DNA of 64,000 nt from Bradyrhizobium ottawaense (GTDB taxonomy: Bacteria; Pseudomonadota; Alphaproteobacteria; Rhizobiales; Xanthobacteraceae). Each line of letters opens with the position of its first letter. Position 1 is the first letter of the stretch. The position numbers and the translations under genes are program-made. This document shows, one piece after another, positions 1 through 8,354 of the stretch. The notes under the pieces were generated by a model that ran no database searches, was not told where the DNA came from, and saw only the letters and a list, made by a program, of their open reading frames with translations. The stretch lies in NCBI RefSeq assembly GCF_002278135.3, contig NZ_CP029425.2, positions 3,448,001 to 3,512,000 on the forward strand, in the 5' to 3' direction.

Positions 1-162
1 ATCTATCAGCCCGGCGATGCCACGCAGCCGGTTTCGACCACGGTGCAGAAGCTGTGGGGCAACAACGCCTCGCTCACGTCAGTCGCATCCGCGACGCCGG
101 ATGTGCGGCCGCCGCAGCCGCTCGATCTGTTCAGCGATCGCAGCGGCACGTTCTCGAGCTAA
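1..162 (+). CDS. C-terminal fragment of an unidentified protein
   Basis: An open frame enters from the left edge and stops at TAA 160-162, giving 53 residues that end DRSGTFSS. The tail is Ser/Thr/Pro rich and low in complexity, with a PDVRPPQPLDLF segment, which fits a disordered C-terminus. No domain can be judged from so short a piece. The next gene (DUF2336) starts 285 bp downstream, after a palindromic repeat, so the two are probably separate transcription units. I do not recognise the family with any confidence. Confidence 0.5.
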   Translation: MYQPGDATQPVSTTVQKLWGNNASLTSVASATPDVRPPQPLDLFSDRSGTFSS

Positions 163-170
163 TCGAGGTC

Positions 171-303
171 TCGTGTCCCGGACGCGCCGCAGCGTGAAAC
201 GCTGCTGCGCAGAGCCGGGACCCATGCCGCAGCAAATCATCCTGTCGGACATGGACTCCGGCTCAGCTCGCATCACTTCGTGCTGCGCTGCGTCCGGGGC
301 ACG
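171..303. repeat. Dispersed palindromic repeat, CCCGGACGC family (copy 1)
   Basis: The element opens with TCGTGTCCCGGACGCG and closes with GCGTCCGGGGCACG. The ends are near-perfect inverted repeats, and an inner GCAGCGTGAAACGCTGC hairpin lies between them. Closely related copies are at 58176-58239 and 60728-60868, with a partial copy near 16820. All lie between genes, next to stop codons. No ORF or transposase is present. Confidence 0.75.
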
Positions 304-447
304 CAAGCCGAGCGCCTTTGTTCCCTTAACAAAACGTCAATAAAACCAGCCAGTTATGGTGAACGCTTTGTTAAGCGTCGTGGTTTATTTTGTGTTGCAG
401 GTGACGAGCCGTCACCAATTTCGTTTGTTGTGTAAGCCGGAAGCAGC

Positions 448-1623
448 ATGATTGTTCGGCAGTTCATCAATTGGATCAGGACGGCGCCCGCCGGCGAGCG
501 GGCCGAGGCCACACGGGCGTTGGCCCGGGCCTGGCTGATCTCAGACCTTTCGACAGACGACCGCATCGCCGCCGAAGGCGCGCTTCTGATGCAGCTCGAC
601 GATCCCTCGCCGCTGGTGCGGCAGGCGATGGCCGAGGCCTTTGCGCGCAGCACGGATGCGCCGGCCTCGATCGTGCGGGCGCTGTCGGCGGACCAGCCGA
701 CCGTCGCGCTGCCCGTGCTCGAACATTCCCCGCTGCTGATCGACGCCGATCTCGTCGACATCGTCGCGACCGGCAATGACGAGGTGCAATGCGCGGTCGC
801 ACGCCGCATCGCGCTGCCGGTCTCGGTCTGCGCCGCCATCGCCGAAGTCGGCTGCGCGGCGGCCGCGTTGGAGCTGATCGAAAATCCCAACGCCGAGCTT
901 GCGCCGTTCTCCTGGGATCGCATCGTCGAGCGCCACGGCCATCTCGCCGCGATCCGCGAGGCGATGCTGGTGCTGGACGATCTGCCGTCCGCAACCCGCG
1001 CCGCGCTGGTCGCGAAACTCTCCGAGACGCTGGCGCAGTTCGTCGTGGCGCGGAACTGGCTCAGCGCCGACCGTGCCGAACGCATCGCGCTCGAGGCGCG
1101 CGACCGCTCCACCATGAATATCGCATCGCGCTCGCGCGGCGAGGATATGCAGGGCCTAGTGCGACACCTGCGCATCACCGGCCAGCTCACGGCGGGTCTC
1201 ATCTTGCGCGCGCTGTTGTCGAGCAATCTCGACCTCTTCGACGCGGCGCTGGCCGAGCTTGCCGACCTGCCGCTGGCGCGCGTCACCGCGCTGCTGCACG
1301 ACCGCGGCGGCAACAGCCTGCACGCGCTGCTGCGCCGCGCCGGGCTACCCGAGGCGACGTTCGCGGCGTTCCAGGTCGCGCTCGATGCCTGCCACGAGCA
1401 GGGCTTCGTCGACAGCGACGACGGCGCGGTGCGGTTGCGCCGGCGCATGGTCGAGCGCGTGCTCACCCATTGCGAGACCGACCGCGGCGTCACCGAGCCG
1501 CTGATGGTCCTGCTGCGCCGCTTCGCCACCGAATCCGCGCGGGAGGAGGCAAGGCTGTTCTGCGACGAGCTGGTCGCGGACGATGCGATCGATCCTGTGT
1601 ATGGCGATCTGATCGCGGCGTAG
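448..1623 (+). CDS. DUF2336 domain-containing protein
   Basis: 391-residue soluble, all-helical protein with no signal peptide or membrane segment. It is Ala/Leu/Arg rich and built from HEAT-like helical hairpins (for example the segment around residues 45-75, DDPSPLVRQAMAEAF). That pattern and the length match the alphaproteobacterial DUF2336 family. The role of the family is not established; members often sit near two-component or flagellar genes. Here the next two genes, on the opposite strand, are an Hpt protein and a CheY-like regulator, so a signalling role is plausible but inferred. The ATG at 448 follows AAGCCGGAAGCAGC, a weak ribosome-binding site. TTAAC/GTTAAG motifs lie 30-120 bp upstream. 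Confidence 0.75.
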   Translation: MIVRQFINWIRTAPAGERAEATRALARAWLISDLSTDDRIAAEGALLMQLDDPSPLVRQAMAEAFARSTDAPASIVRALSADQPTVALPVLEHSPLLIDADLVDIVATGNDEVQCAVARRIALPVSVCAAIAEVGCAAAALELIENPNAELAPFSWDRIVERHGHLAAIREAMLVLDDLPSATRAALVAKLSETLAQFVVARNWLSADRAERIALEARDRSTMNIASRSRGEDMQGLVRHLRITGQLTAGLILRALLSSNLDLFDAALAELADLPLARVTALLHDRGGNSLHALLRRAGLPEATFAAFQVALDACHEQGFVDSDDGAVRLRRRMVERVLTHCETDRGVTEPLMVLLRRFATESAREEARLFCDELVADDAIDPVYGDLIAA

Positions 1624-1631
1624 CGAGCTGC

Positions 1632-1747
1632 CGTAGGGTGGGTTAGCCCTGCGGCTGCGCGAAGCGCAGCTCGCAGGCGTAACCCACCTCTTTGCTTTCC
1701 ACGCAAACAGAGAAGTGGTGGGTTACGCTACGCTAACCCACCCTACG
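1632..1747. repeat. Palindromic GTAGGGTGGG repeat (copy 1)
   Basis: The element starts CGTAGGGTGGGTTA and ends TAACCCACCCTACG, so its termini are perfect inverted repeats. Inner GGTGGGTTACGC and GCGTAACCCACC sequences form a second pair. It sits between two convergent stop codons (1623 and 1777). A second copy at 56073-56166 has the same termini but GGGCAAAAGCG-type inner arms. The motif is widespread in proteobacteria. Here it may fold into a long hairpin that helps end both transcripts. Confidence 0.8.
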
Positions 1748-1776
1748 ATTCTGATCGTGGTGATAGAGCCGAACCC

Positions 1777-2355
1777 TTACTCCGTCGGCGCGATGCTCGG
1801 CGCCAGGATCACTTCGAGATGCTCGGGGCGGTCGCGGTTGACGTGGGCGAGATAGTCGTCGGCGACCTTGCGCAGGCGGCGGCTGAGCTCGGCGGAGACG
1901 CTGATGCTGTCGAGCCTGGTGTTCTCGTGCACGATGGCGAGGATGGCGTTGATGTGGTGCGTGAACAGTTCGGCCGGCACCTTTTCCAGATCAGGCGCGT
2001 GCTCGATGACGCGGCACAGGCTCTCGGCGATTCCGGCCGCGGCCGGATAGCCGAAGGTCGCGGCGTCGCCCTTGATGTCGTGCGCGGCGCGGAACAGCTC
2101 GTCGCGCCGCTCCTTGGTGAAGCCGTCATTGCGGATGGCGACATAGGCGGCCGACAGACGATTGACCTCGGTCGTCATCCAATCCTTGAACTCGCCGGAC
2201 AGGCCCGCCAGCGCCTGCTCGGCGCGGCCGATCGGATCGTCCATGTCCTTGTCTTCGACCCGGCGCAGAACTTTCCGCAGCGGGTTGGGCTGCGTGATGA
2301 GTTGATGCGTGGCGAAGGCCGTGACCTCGATGTCCTTTGCGCTGTTCTTCGCCAT
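1777..2355 (-). CDS. Hpt-domain phosphotransfer protein
   Basis: 192 residues, start ATG 2355. The C-terminal half carries the Hpt signature FRAAHDIKGDAATFG, with the phospho-accepting histidine at about residue 92 followed by KG at 95-96. The N-terminal 50 residues have no recognisable domain. As an Hpt protein it should pass phosphate between a hybrid kinase receiver and a response regulator in the cytoplasm. The gene lies 28 bp downstream of a CheY-like receiver on the same strand, so the two probably form one operon and may be partners. No catalytic kinase domain is encoded alongside; the donor kinase must be elsewhere. Confidence 0.85.
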   Translation of the reverse strand: MAKNSAKDIEVTAFATHQLITQPNPLRKVLRRVEDKDMDDPIGRAEQALAGLSGEFKDWMTTEVNRLSAAYVAIRNDGFTKERRDELFRAAHDIKGDAATFGYPAAAGIAESLCRVIEHAPDLEKVPAELFTHHINAILAIVHENTRLDSISVSAELSRRLRKVADDYLAHVNRDRPEHLEVILAPSIAPTE

Positions 2356-2383
2356 GATGCCTGCCTCGTCTGAAGACGTTGCG

Positions 2384-2929
2384 CTAGATGGATGAGCGGG
2401 CCTTGTCGAGCAGCGAGGGCTGCTGCAGCACCTCGTGCTTTTCGCCGACGCGGCGCTCGGGGCCCATATAGGCGGAGTTGGTGTTGCGGCGCCGGTCCGG
2501 CCCGAAATAGGTCTTGGTCTTGATGAAGGGGCGGGGATTGGCGACCACGTTGAGGATGCGCTGATAGAGCCCCTTGGCCGAGATCGGCTTGGCCAGGAAT
2601 TCGGTGACGCCGGCATCGCGCGCCACGGTGACGCGGCGCTTCTCGGAATGGCCGGTCAGCATGATGATCGGCGCGTAGGGGTTGCCCTTGGATTCCGGCT
2701 GCCGGATCATCTGCGCGAGCTCGAGCCCGTCGAAGATCGGCATGGCCCAGTCGGTGATGACGATGTCAGGCACGTAGTGGCTGTACATTTCCAGCGCGGT
2801 GGCGCCGTCCTCGGCCTCATAGACCTCGCGCGCGCCGAACGAATGCAGCAGCGTGCGCAGGATGCGGCGCATGTGCGGATTGTCGTCACAGACGAGGAAG
2901 CGCAGCTTGTTGAAGTCGATACGGAACAT
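2384..2929 (-). CDS. Single-domain (CheY-like) response regulator
   Basis: 181 residues: a receiver domain over residues 9-130, then a 50-residue polar tail containing the YFGPDRRR and MGPERR motifs common in alphaproteobacterial CheY-like proteins. The acidic pocket is D15/D16, the phospho-acceptor is D60 in IVITDWAMP, and K114 sits in FLAKPIS. There is no output domain, so it probably acts by protein contact or as a phosphate shuttle with the Hpt protein encoded 28 bp downstream. The start ATG 2929 lies just below an inverted repeat with a TTAACCAT element (2953-2989), a possible CtrA-type control site. Confidence 0.88.
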   Translation of the reverse strand: MFRIDFNKLRFLVCDDNPHMRRILRTLLHSFGAREVYEAEDGATALEMYSHYVPDIVITDWAMPIFDGLELAQMIRQPESKGNPYAPIIMLTGHSEKRRVTVARDAGVTEFLAKPISAKGLYQRILNVVANPRPFIKTKTYFGPDRRRNTNSAYMGPERRVGEKHEVLQQPSLLDKARSSI

Positions 2930-2952
2930 GACGCCCAGGCCAAAGCGGTCAA

Positions 2953-2989
2953 CCTTCGTTAACCATATCGTGGCGAGGGTTAACGAAGG
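2953..2989 (-). promoter_or_regulatory. Inverted repeat with TTAACCAT half-site upstream of the response regulator
   Basis: Perfect 12-bp arms CCTTCGTTAACC (2953-2964) and GGTTAACGAAGG (2978-2989) flank a 13-nt spacer. The left arm runs into TTAACCAT at 2959-2966, the half-site form known for CtrA in alphaproteobacteria. The two TTAA cores are 17 nt apart, not the 7 nt of a classical full CtrA box. The position, 24-60 bp above the response-regulator start, suits an operator. It also follows nadK (stop at 3032), but it has no T-tract, so it is a poor terminator. Confidence 0.4.
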
Positions 2990-3031
2990 GTTGCGACCGG
3001 GCTCCCGCAGCGCGCGGGGGGGGGCGGGGGC

Positions 3032-3811
3032 TCAGTAGCCGAACTGCTCGCGCAAAATGCGTTCTTCCAGGCTGTGGCCGGGGTCGAACAGCATGCGCAT
3101 CGAGATGCTCTTGTCGGACAGGACCTCGACGCGCCGGACCCTGCGGACCTCTTCATGGTCGGCGACGGCCGCGACCGGACGCTTGTCGTCCTCCAGCACC
3201 TCGATCACGACATAGGCGGTGTTGGGCAGCAGCGCCCCGCGCCAGCGGCGCGGGCGGAAGGCGCTGATCGGGGTCAGTGCCAGAAGGGCGGCGTTGATCG
3301 GCAGGATCGGTCCCTGCGCCGACAGATTGTAGGCCGTCGAGCCGGCCGGCGTCGCCACGATGATGCCGTCGGCGATCAGCTCGGGCATGCGCTCGCGCTC
3401 GTCGATCAGGATCCGCAGGCGCGCCGCCTGCGAGGTCTGCCGGAACAGGTAGACCTCGTTGATGGCGTGGTGCAGGTGGACGCGGTCGTTGGCGTCGGTT
3501 GCGCGCATCAGGAGCGGATTGATCTCGGATTCATGCGCCGTCTCGAGCCGCGCCCGCAGATCGTGCGTCGCGTATTCGTTCATCAGGAAGCCGACGGTGC
3601 CGCGATGCATGCCGTAGATCGGCTTTCCCGTGCGCATGTTCTGGTGCAGCGTCTGCAGCATCAGCCCGTCGCCCCCCAGCGCAACCACGACGTCGGCCTC
3701 CCTGGGGTCGCAATTGCCATAGTCCCTGGTGAGCTGGCTGAAGGCGGCCTGCGCCTCGCTGCTCGGGCTGGCGACGAAGGCGATGCGGTCGTATCGCTGG
3801 GGCTTGGTCAT
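3032..3811 (-). CDS. nadK: NAD kinase
   Basis: 259 residues, the usual length for alphaproteobacterial NadK. It phosphorylates NAD+ to NADP+ in the cytosol. The diagnostic GGDG motif is intact ([15 protein letters not shown], about residues 42-56), followed by GTVGFLMN. The conserved NE pair is in HAINEVYLF, and [12 protein letters not shown] is the GSTAY signature. The start ATG 3811 has no long upstream extension. The gene stands alone: the gene on its right is on the other strand, and the regulator on its left is separated by the inverted repeat. It is the housekeeping copy. A divergent NAD-kinase-fold protein at 45001-45936 is a second one in this window. Confidence 0.95.
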   Translation of the reverse strand: MTKPQRYDRIAFVASPSSEAQAAFSQLTRDYGNCDPREADVVVALGGDGLMLQTLHQNMRTGKPIYGMHRGTVGFLMNEYATHDLRARLETAHESEINPLLMRATDANDRVHLHHAINEVYLFRQTSQAARLRILIDERERMPELIADGIIVATPAGSTAYNLSAQGPILPINAALLALTPISAFRPRRWRGALLPNTAYVVIEVLEDDKRPVAAVADHEEVRRVRRVEVLSDKSISMRMLFDPGHSLEERILREQFGY

Positions 3812-4059
3812 GGCTTGTCGGGCAGGCCGCTTGCTGGAGGAAGTTCCGCCGGGCTCGTCTATACGACCTGGGGCTCCATTGTCGAGGATGACCGCCTCTC
3901 AAGGCAAACGGGCGATTGTCGATCCAGAGAACAAAACGGGTTGATTTGAGCCAGCCCGCGCGCCTTACTTGCCCATCGGACCGGTGATCCCGCAAAGCGT
4001 CGCAATTCCGCGCTAGTTCGAAGCGCGCCGGCTGTGACAACCGGGCAGGGAGAACGATC

Positions 4060-5628
4060 ATGTTCACGATCTTGCCGACTCTGCGACGAACCGGGCTCGT
4101 GCTGGCCGTGTCCGCGGCCGCGCTCGCGAGTGTCGCGCGCGCGGATGATCCGCCGCAGCCGCGCTCCGAGGCGGCATCGCCAGCGGCACAGAAGGGTGGG
4201 CGCGCCGCCAATCCGCAAAGCGCGACGCAGGCCTCGCCGTCCGTGGCCGAGCCGCACCGTCTCCCCCCGGATTCCACCACGAAGCAGACGCTGGATCTGC
4301 CCGGCCGCACCCTCAATTTCGCCGCGACCGCCGGCTCCATCCGGGTGTTCGACGGCAAGGGCGAGCCGTTGGCCGACATCGCCTATACGTCCTACCAGCT
4401 CGACGGCGCCGACCGTGCCACGCGCCCGGTCACGTTCCTGTTCAATGGCGGGCCCGGCGCGTCCTCGGCGTGGCTCCAGTTCGGCGCGGCCGGTCCATGG
4501 CGGCTGCCGCTCGACGGCGAAGGGCTGTCGCCGTCAGCCTCGCCCGAGGTGAAGCCGAACGCGGAGACCTGGCTCGATTTCACCGATCTCGTCTTCATCG
4601 ATCCCGTCAGCACGGGCTACAGCCGCTTCATTGCGAGCGGCGAGGACGCACGAAAATCGTTCTACTCCGTCGACGGCGACGTCAACGCGATCGCGCTGGT
4701 GATCCGCCGCTGGCTCGAGAAGCACGACCGGCTGACCTCGCCGAAATACGTCGCGGGCGAGAGCTATGGCGGCATTCGTGGGCCGAAGGTGGTGCGCCAG
4801 TTGCAGCTCCAGCACGGCGTCGGCGTCAAGGGCCTGATCCTGGTGTCGCCGCTCTTGGATTTCCGCGAGTTCACCGGCACCAGCCTCCTGCAATATGTCG
4901 CGACCTTGCCGAGCTATGTGGCGGTGGCGCGCGAGGCCAAAGGGCCGGTCAAGCGCGCCGATCTCGCAGACGTCGAGGCCTACGCGCGCGGCGAATTCCT
5001 GGCCGACCTCGTCAAGGGCGAGGCGGACAAGGAGGCCACCAATCGTCTTGCCGACAAGGTCGCCGCGCTCACCGGCATCGACCAGGCGGTGAGCCGCCGG
5101 CTCGCCGGCCGCTTCGACGTCGGTGAGTTCCGCCGCGAATTCGACCGCAAGAACGGCAAGGTGACGGGACGTTACGATGCCTCGGTGCGCGGCTTCGATC
5201 CCTATCCGGATTCGAGCAGCTCGCGGTTCGGCGACCCCTCGGGCGACGCGCTCCAGGCGCCGCTGACGAGCGCCGCGGTCGACGTGCTCTCGCGCAAGCT
5301 CAACTGGCGGCCCGACGGCTCCTATGAAGTCCTGAACGGCACCGTGGAAGGTCACTGGGATTTCGGCCGTGGCATCAACCCGCCGCAATCGGTGTCCGAG
5401 CTGCGCCAGATCCTCGCCACTGATGCCAAGCTGAACGTGCTGGTCGCGCACGGCCTGTTCGACCTTGCCACGCCCTATTTCGGAACGAAGCGGGTGCTCG
5501 ATCAGATGCCGGCCTTCGCAACGCAGCGCGTGAAGTTCGTCGTCTACCCCGGCGGCCACATGTTCTATTCGCAAGGAGGCTCGCGGCAGGCGTTTCGCAG
5601 CGAGGTCGAGGCGCTGATCAGGGAGTAG
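4060..5628 (+). CDS. S10-family serine carboxypeptidase-like peptidase, exported
   Basis: 522 residues with an N-terminal signal peptide (hydrophobic stretch about 11-24, cleavage near VARA-DD). The mature protein has the alpha/beta-hydrolase carboxypeptidase layout: an oxyanion segment NGGPGASS, nucleophile S235 in AGESYGG, D468 in LFDLATPY, and H500 in YPGGHMFY. This is a complete Ser-Asp-His triad, so the enzyme should be active in the periplasm, removing C-terminal residues from peptides or cleaving related amides. Residues 30-70 are Ala/Pro/Gln rich and probably form a linker. The start ATG 4060 follows GGGAGAACGATC. It is not in an operon, and a repeat begins directly after the stop. 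Confidence 0.88.
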   Translation: MFTILPTLRRTGLVLAVSAAALASVARADDPPQPRSEAASPAAQKGGRAANPQSATQASPSVAEPHRLPPDSTTKQTLDLPGRTLNFAATAGSIRVFDGKGEPLADIAYTSYQLDGADRATRPVTFLFNGGPGASSAWLQFGAAGPWRLPLDGEGLSPSASPEVKPNAETWLDFTDLVFIDPVSTGYSRFIASGEDARKSFYSVDGDVNAIALVIRRWLEKHDRLTSPKYVAGESYGGIRGPKVVRQLQLQHGVGVKGLILVSPLLDFREFTGTSLLQYVATLPSYVAVAREAKGPVKRADLADVEAYARGEFLADLVKGEADKEATNRLADKVAALTGIDQAVSRRLAGRFDVGEFRREFDRKNGKVTGRYDASVRGFDPYPDSSSSRFGDPSGDALQAPLTSAAVDVLSRKLNWRPDGSYEVLNGTVEGHWDFGRGINPPQSVSELRQILATDAKLNVLVAHGLFDLATPYFGTKRVLDQMPAFATQRVKFVVYPGGHMFYSQGGSRQAFRSEVEALIRE

Positions 5629-5675
5629 AGCATGATCCGGAAAAGTGTATAGCGGTTTTCCGATAGGATCATGCT
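5629..5675. repeat. Palindromic GCATGATCCGG repeat (copy 1)
   Basis: The sequence starts AGCATGATCCGGAAAAG and closes with GGTTTTCCGATAGGATCATGCT. Its ends are inverted repeats with a short interior, and it begins immediately after a TAG stop. A fuller composite copy is at 10857-10959, and a diverged copy is at about 54805-54873. It can fold as one hairpin between two convergent genes. Confidence 0.75.
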
Positions 5676-5679
5676 CCGA

Positions 5680-7062
5680 TTAAAGAGGCCGCCGTTTGCG
5701 CGGCTTATATCGACGGGCGATCTCCTTCGCCACGACGCGCGCAGGCTTGACGTTGGCGCCGGCGATCCAGACCTCGCTGATCCTGCCGCGCTTGTCGCGG
5801 ATACGGCGCACCGGCTCGCCATGGCTGGAATAGCCCGCAGCCCAGGCGAGCTTGCCGGTGTCGCGGCCGGTGACCTCGATCTCGGCGGCATCCATGAACG
5901 GATTGTTGAACTGCGGATTGGCGACGACCACGCGATTGCCCATCGGCACGAGGTCGCTCGCACCCCAGATCGTCCACCAGCGGCCGGTCCAGTCGCGCAG
6001 GCGCCGGTCGGCCGTGCCGCGCGCCTTGAACACGCGCAAGATCTGCATCGCGCCGTCCATCCAGAACGGTGCCGCGCCGTCGATGGAGTTGCTGAGGATG
6101 CTGATCGTGAGCTCGCAAGCGGGAATGGCGCAGGTGCGGGAGATGTAGCCCTGAAAGCCGCCGCCATGGCCGAACCAGTCCCAGCCGTCGGTCTTGCCGG
6201 CATTGACGCCGAGCCCGTAATAGCCCTCGAAGCCCTGCGGGATACGCCAATGGTGTCGCGTCATCTCGCGGCGGCTTGCGACCGAGAGCACGCTCTTCTT
6301 TGCATTGGGCGCAAGCTGCGCGAAGAAGCGTGCGGTGTCGCCGGCCGTCGCAACGAAGCCTGCAGCGGACGCCATCGCGTGCGCGGGATTGTCGCCGGGG
6401 ATCACGCATCGTTCGCCGAACGGCAGCTTTCGCGTATGGCCGCGCGCGAACGATGCGCCTTTGGGAAGGGGCGCGTCCGGCTCGCTCTCGCGCAGGCCCG
6501 CGGGCTCGATGATCTCGCGCTTGATCCAGGCGGAGTAGGGCTGCTTGGTCACCGCTTCGATGACGAGGCCGAGCAGGCCAAAGCCGTGATTGGAATATTT
6601 GAAGCGCGTGCCGGGCTCGATCGCGGTCGGCAGCTTCAATTCCGCGAGCAACTCTCTCGCGTCGAGATAGGAACGGCGGTCGATGAACTGGCCGGAATCG
6701 GCGCCGTCGCGCGTCAACCCGGCGCTGTGCGATAGCACCTGCGCGATCGTGGTCTCGGCGACGCGCGGATGCAGGCCACCGACATATTGGCCGACCGGAT
6801 CGTCGAGCCGGAGCTTGCGCTGTTCGCGCAGCTTCATGATGCCGGCCGAGGTGAAGCTCTTGGAGTGGGAGGCGATGCGGAAGCGGTGGCGCGGGGTGAG
6901 CTTCTCGCCGGTGTCGAGATTGGCGAGGCCAAACGCATGCTCGGCGACGATCTCGCCGCGATGGGCGAATGCGACGATGACGCCTGGCTGCTGGATGGTC
7001 GTCAGTTGGAATTCGATCCAGGAGCCGATGTAGTCGATCGCGGATCGCAGCCACGGGTCCAT
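5680..7062 (-). CDS. Beta-lactamase-family serine hydrolase
   Basis: 460 residues of the class C beta-lactamase/penicillin-binding-protein fold (Beta-lactamase PF00144 type). The SxxK nucleophile motif is SHSK at residues 65-68 and the YxN motif is YSNHGFG at about 155. A C-terminal domain of about 100 residues follows the catalytic fold. No signal peptide is seen at the chosen ATG (7062), so the enzyme is probably cytoplasmic. Such proteins are typically esterases, amidases or D-aminopeptidases rather than resistance enzymes. The substrate cannot be read from the sequence. A second member of the same superfamily with SMTK is at 60875-62098. The gene is monocistronic, with a strong hairpin 51 bp above its start closing the TPR gene. 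Confidence 0.85.
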   Translation of the reverse strand: MDPWLRSAIDYIGSWIEFQLTTIQQPGVIVAFAHRGEIVAEHAFGLANLDTGEKLTPRHRFRIASHSKSFTSAGIMKLREQRKLRLDDPVGQYVGGLHPRVAETTIAQVLSHSAGLTRDGADSGQFIDRRSYLDARELLAELKLPTAIEPGTRFKYSNHGFGLLGLVIEAVTKQPYSAWIKREIIEPAGLRESEPDAPLPKGASFARGHTRKLPFGERCVIPGDNPAHAMASAAGFVATAGDTARFFAQLAPNAKKSVLSVASRREMTRHHWRIPQGFEGYYGLGVNAGKTDGWDWFGHGGGFQGYISRTCAIPACELTISILSNSIDGAAPFWMDGAMQILRVFKARGTADRRLRDWTGRWWTIWGASDLVPMGNRVVVANPQFNNPFMDAAEIEVTGRDTGKLAWAAGYSSHGEPVRRIRDKRGRISEVWIAGANVKPARVVAKEIARRYKPRKRRPL

Positions 7063-7112
7063 TGCACACCAATTTGCTGGGAAAATCGATGCGAGAGGCT
7101 AGCCGAGAAAGC

Positions 7113-7146
7113 CGAACGGGCACAACCGAAAGGTTGTGCCCGTTCG
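7113..7146 (-). terminator. Strong hairpin terminator of the TPR gene
   Basis: A perfect 15-bp stem (7113-7127 against 7132-7146) is closed by a GAAA tetraloop. It lies 22 bp past the stop of the TPR gene on the minus strand. The following minus-strand sequence is CTTTCTCGG, a weak T-tract, so it may work partly as an RNA-stabilising 3' end. Confidence 0.8.
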
Positions 7147-7168
7147 CGAGGTCGAAGATGCGATTGTC

Positions 7169-7711
7169 TCAGTAGACGAGCGTCGCGCCGGTCGGCTTGT
7201 CGAGCGCCGTGGCAAGCGAGCGATACTCGGAGCTGTCGGTGCCGGCGAGCGAGGCGATCTTGTTCAGATGATACTGCGCCTGTTCGCGGTTGCCCTGCTC
7301 AAGCTGCCAGAGGCCGTAATACTGCCAGGTGCGGACGTGGTTCGGATCGTCCTTCAGCGCCAGCTCGTAATAGACCTTCGACGACTGGTAGTCGCCGAGC
7401 TTGCGATAGGAGTAGCCGATCAGATTGGCGACGTCGGCGACGTCGTCGCGCTTGAGCGACTTCAGCTGATCGATCGCGCCGGTGTAGTCGTGGTTGTCGT
7501 AGATCGCCGTGTAGGCGGTGCGATAGGCGGCGAGGAATTTGGGATCGCTGACGGAAGAGCTCTTCTTCTTGCCCTTCTTGGACGAGGAGTCCGACTTCGG
7601 CGGCGGCGAGGGCTCGTCACTGCCGGCGGCATAGGCGCTGGACAGCACCGGCGCGGCCGCCAGCGACATGGCGACCAATCCCGGCACGACAAGCATTGAG
7701 AGTTTGCGCAT
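7169..7711 (-). CDS. Exported tetratricopeptide-repeat protein
   Basis: 180 residues. The signal peptide spans about 1-28 (MLVVPGLVAMSLAAAPV core, cleavage near AYA-AG). A Ser/Lys/Pro-rich linker (residues 30-55) follows, then two to three TPR helical hairpins from residue 58 to about 155 (DYTGAIDQLKSL, KLGDYQSSKVYYELAL, EQGNREQAQYHL). TPR domains bind partner proteins, so a periplasmic scaffold role is likely; no partner is encoded nearby. The ATG 7711 follows GGGAGAATTT, a good ribosome-binding site. The gene is monocistronic and ends in the 15-bp hairpin at 7113-7146. Confidence 0.85.
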   Translation of the reverse strand: MRKLSMLVVPGLVAMSLAAAPVLSSAYAAGSDEPSPPPKSDSSSKKGKKKSSSVSDPKFLAAYRTAYTAIYDNHDYTGAIDQLKSLKRDDVADVANLIGYSYRKLGDYQSSKVYYELALKDDPNHVRTWQYYGLWQLEQGNREQAQYHLNKIASLAGTDSSEYRSLATALDKPTGATLVY

Positions 7712-7819
7712 CTAAATTCTCCCGAATGGAACGTGGCGATCCTACACGATTGCCCGAAGACCGGAACACCCGTCTGGCGAAAACATTCCCGCTTCGCACG
7801 ATCTATTCGCCCGGGCGCA

Positions 7820-7879
7820 GATGACAAACTTGTCATCGAGATGAACGGAAGCCTGCAGGGGGCTTCAGACAGGGTTCAG
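7820..7879 (+). promoter_or_regulatory. Palindrome and TTCAG direct repeats upstream of a small exported protein
   Basis: An 18-bp near-continuous palindrome GATGACAA-AC-TTGTCATC occupies 7820-7837. Two TTCAG direct repeats at 7864-7868 and 7875-7879 are spaced exactly 11 bp apart, the helical spacing used by OmpR/PhoB-type regulators. Both lie in the otherwise empty 250-bp gap 7712-7961, ahead of the gene at 7962. The identity of the regulators is unknown. Confidence 0.35.
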
Positions 7880-7961
7880 CGCGCCGCCCCTAGGCTCCCA
7901 CCCACGATCGAAGGGGAGGCGAGAGGGCGCCGCCTCAAGATCCTTCCAAGAGGAGACCACC

Positions 7962-8354
7962 ATGTTGAAGACCATTTCCGCAGCCTTGCTCGCCGCTTCC
8001 GTGATCGCAGCCCCGGCCTTCGCTGCCGAGGCCGGCAAGACCACCACGGCCCCGGTGATCAAGGCGGACCAGAGCCAGACCAAGGCCTCGACCACCGCCG
8101 CAAAACCGGACACCGGCATCAAGGCCGATGCCAAGACCGACGCGAAGGCCGGCGACGTGAAGCCCGCCGACGTCAAGGCGGACGCCAAGGTGTATTCCAA
8201 GTCGAAGGCGCTGAATGCCAACGCAGCGGTCACGCCCGACGAGCACAAGACCGTGCGGACGCATCGCCATCACCACAAGCATCTGTCGGCGAAGAAGTCG
8301 CTGAAGGCGCAGCCGGACCTCACCAAGCCGGCAACCACCGAGAAGCGCAGCTAA
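7962..8354 (+). CDS. Small exported Lys/Ala/His-rich hypothetical protein
   Basis: 130 residues. A clear signal peptide occupies about 1-21 (LLAASVIAAPAFA-AE). The mature part is disordered and built from short degenerate Lys-Ala-Asp repeats (KADAKTDAKAGDVKPADVKADAK). A HRHHHKH cluster follows near residue 100, then a Lys-rich tail. The His run could bind metal, but that is inference. The ATG follows AGAGGAGACCACC, an excellent ribosome-binding site. Alanine/lysine-rich periplasmic proteins of this kind are common in Bradyrhizobium and have no assigned role. It stands alone, behind the candidate operators at 7820-7879. Confidence 0.75.
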   Translation: MLKTISAALLAASVIAAPAFAAEAGKTTTAPVIKADQSQTKASTTAAKPDTGIKADAKTDAKAGDVKPADVKADAKVYSKSKALNANAAVTPDEHKTVRTHRHHHKHLSAKKSLKAQPDLTKPATTEKRS

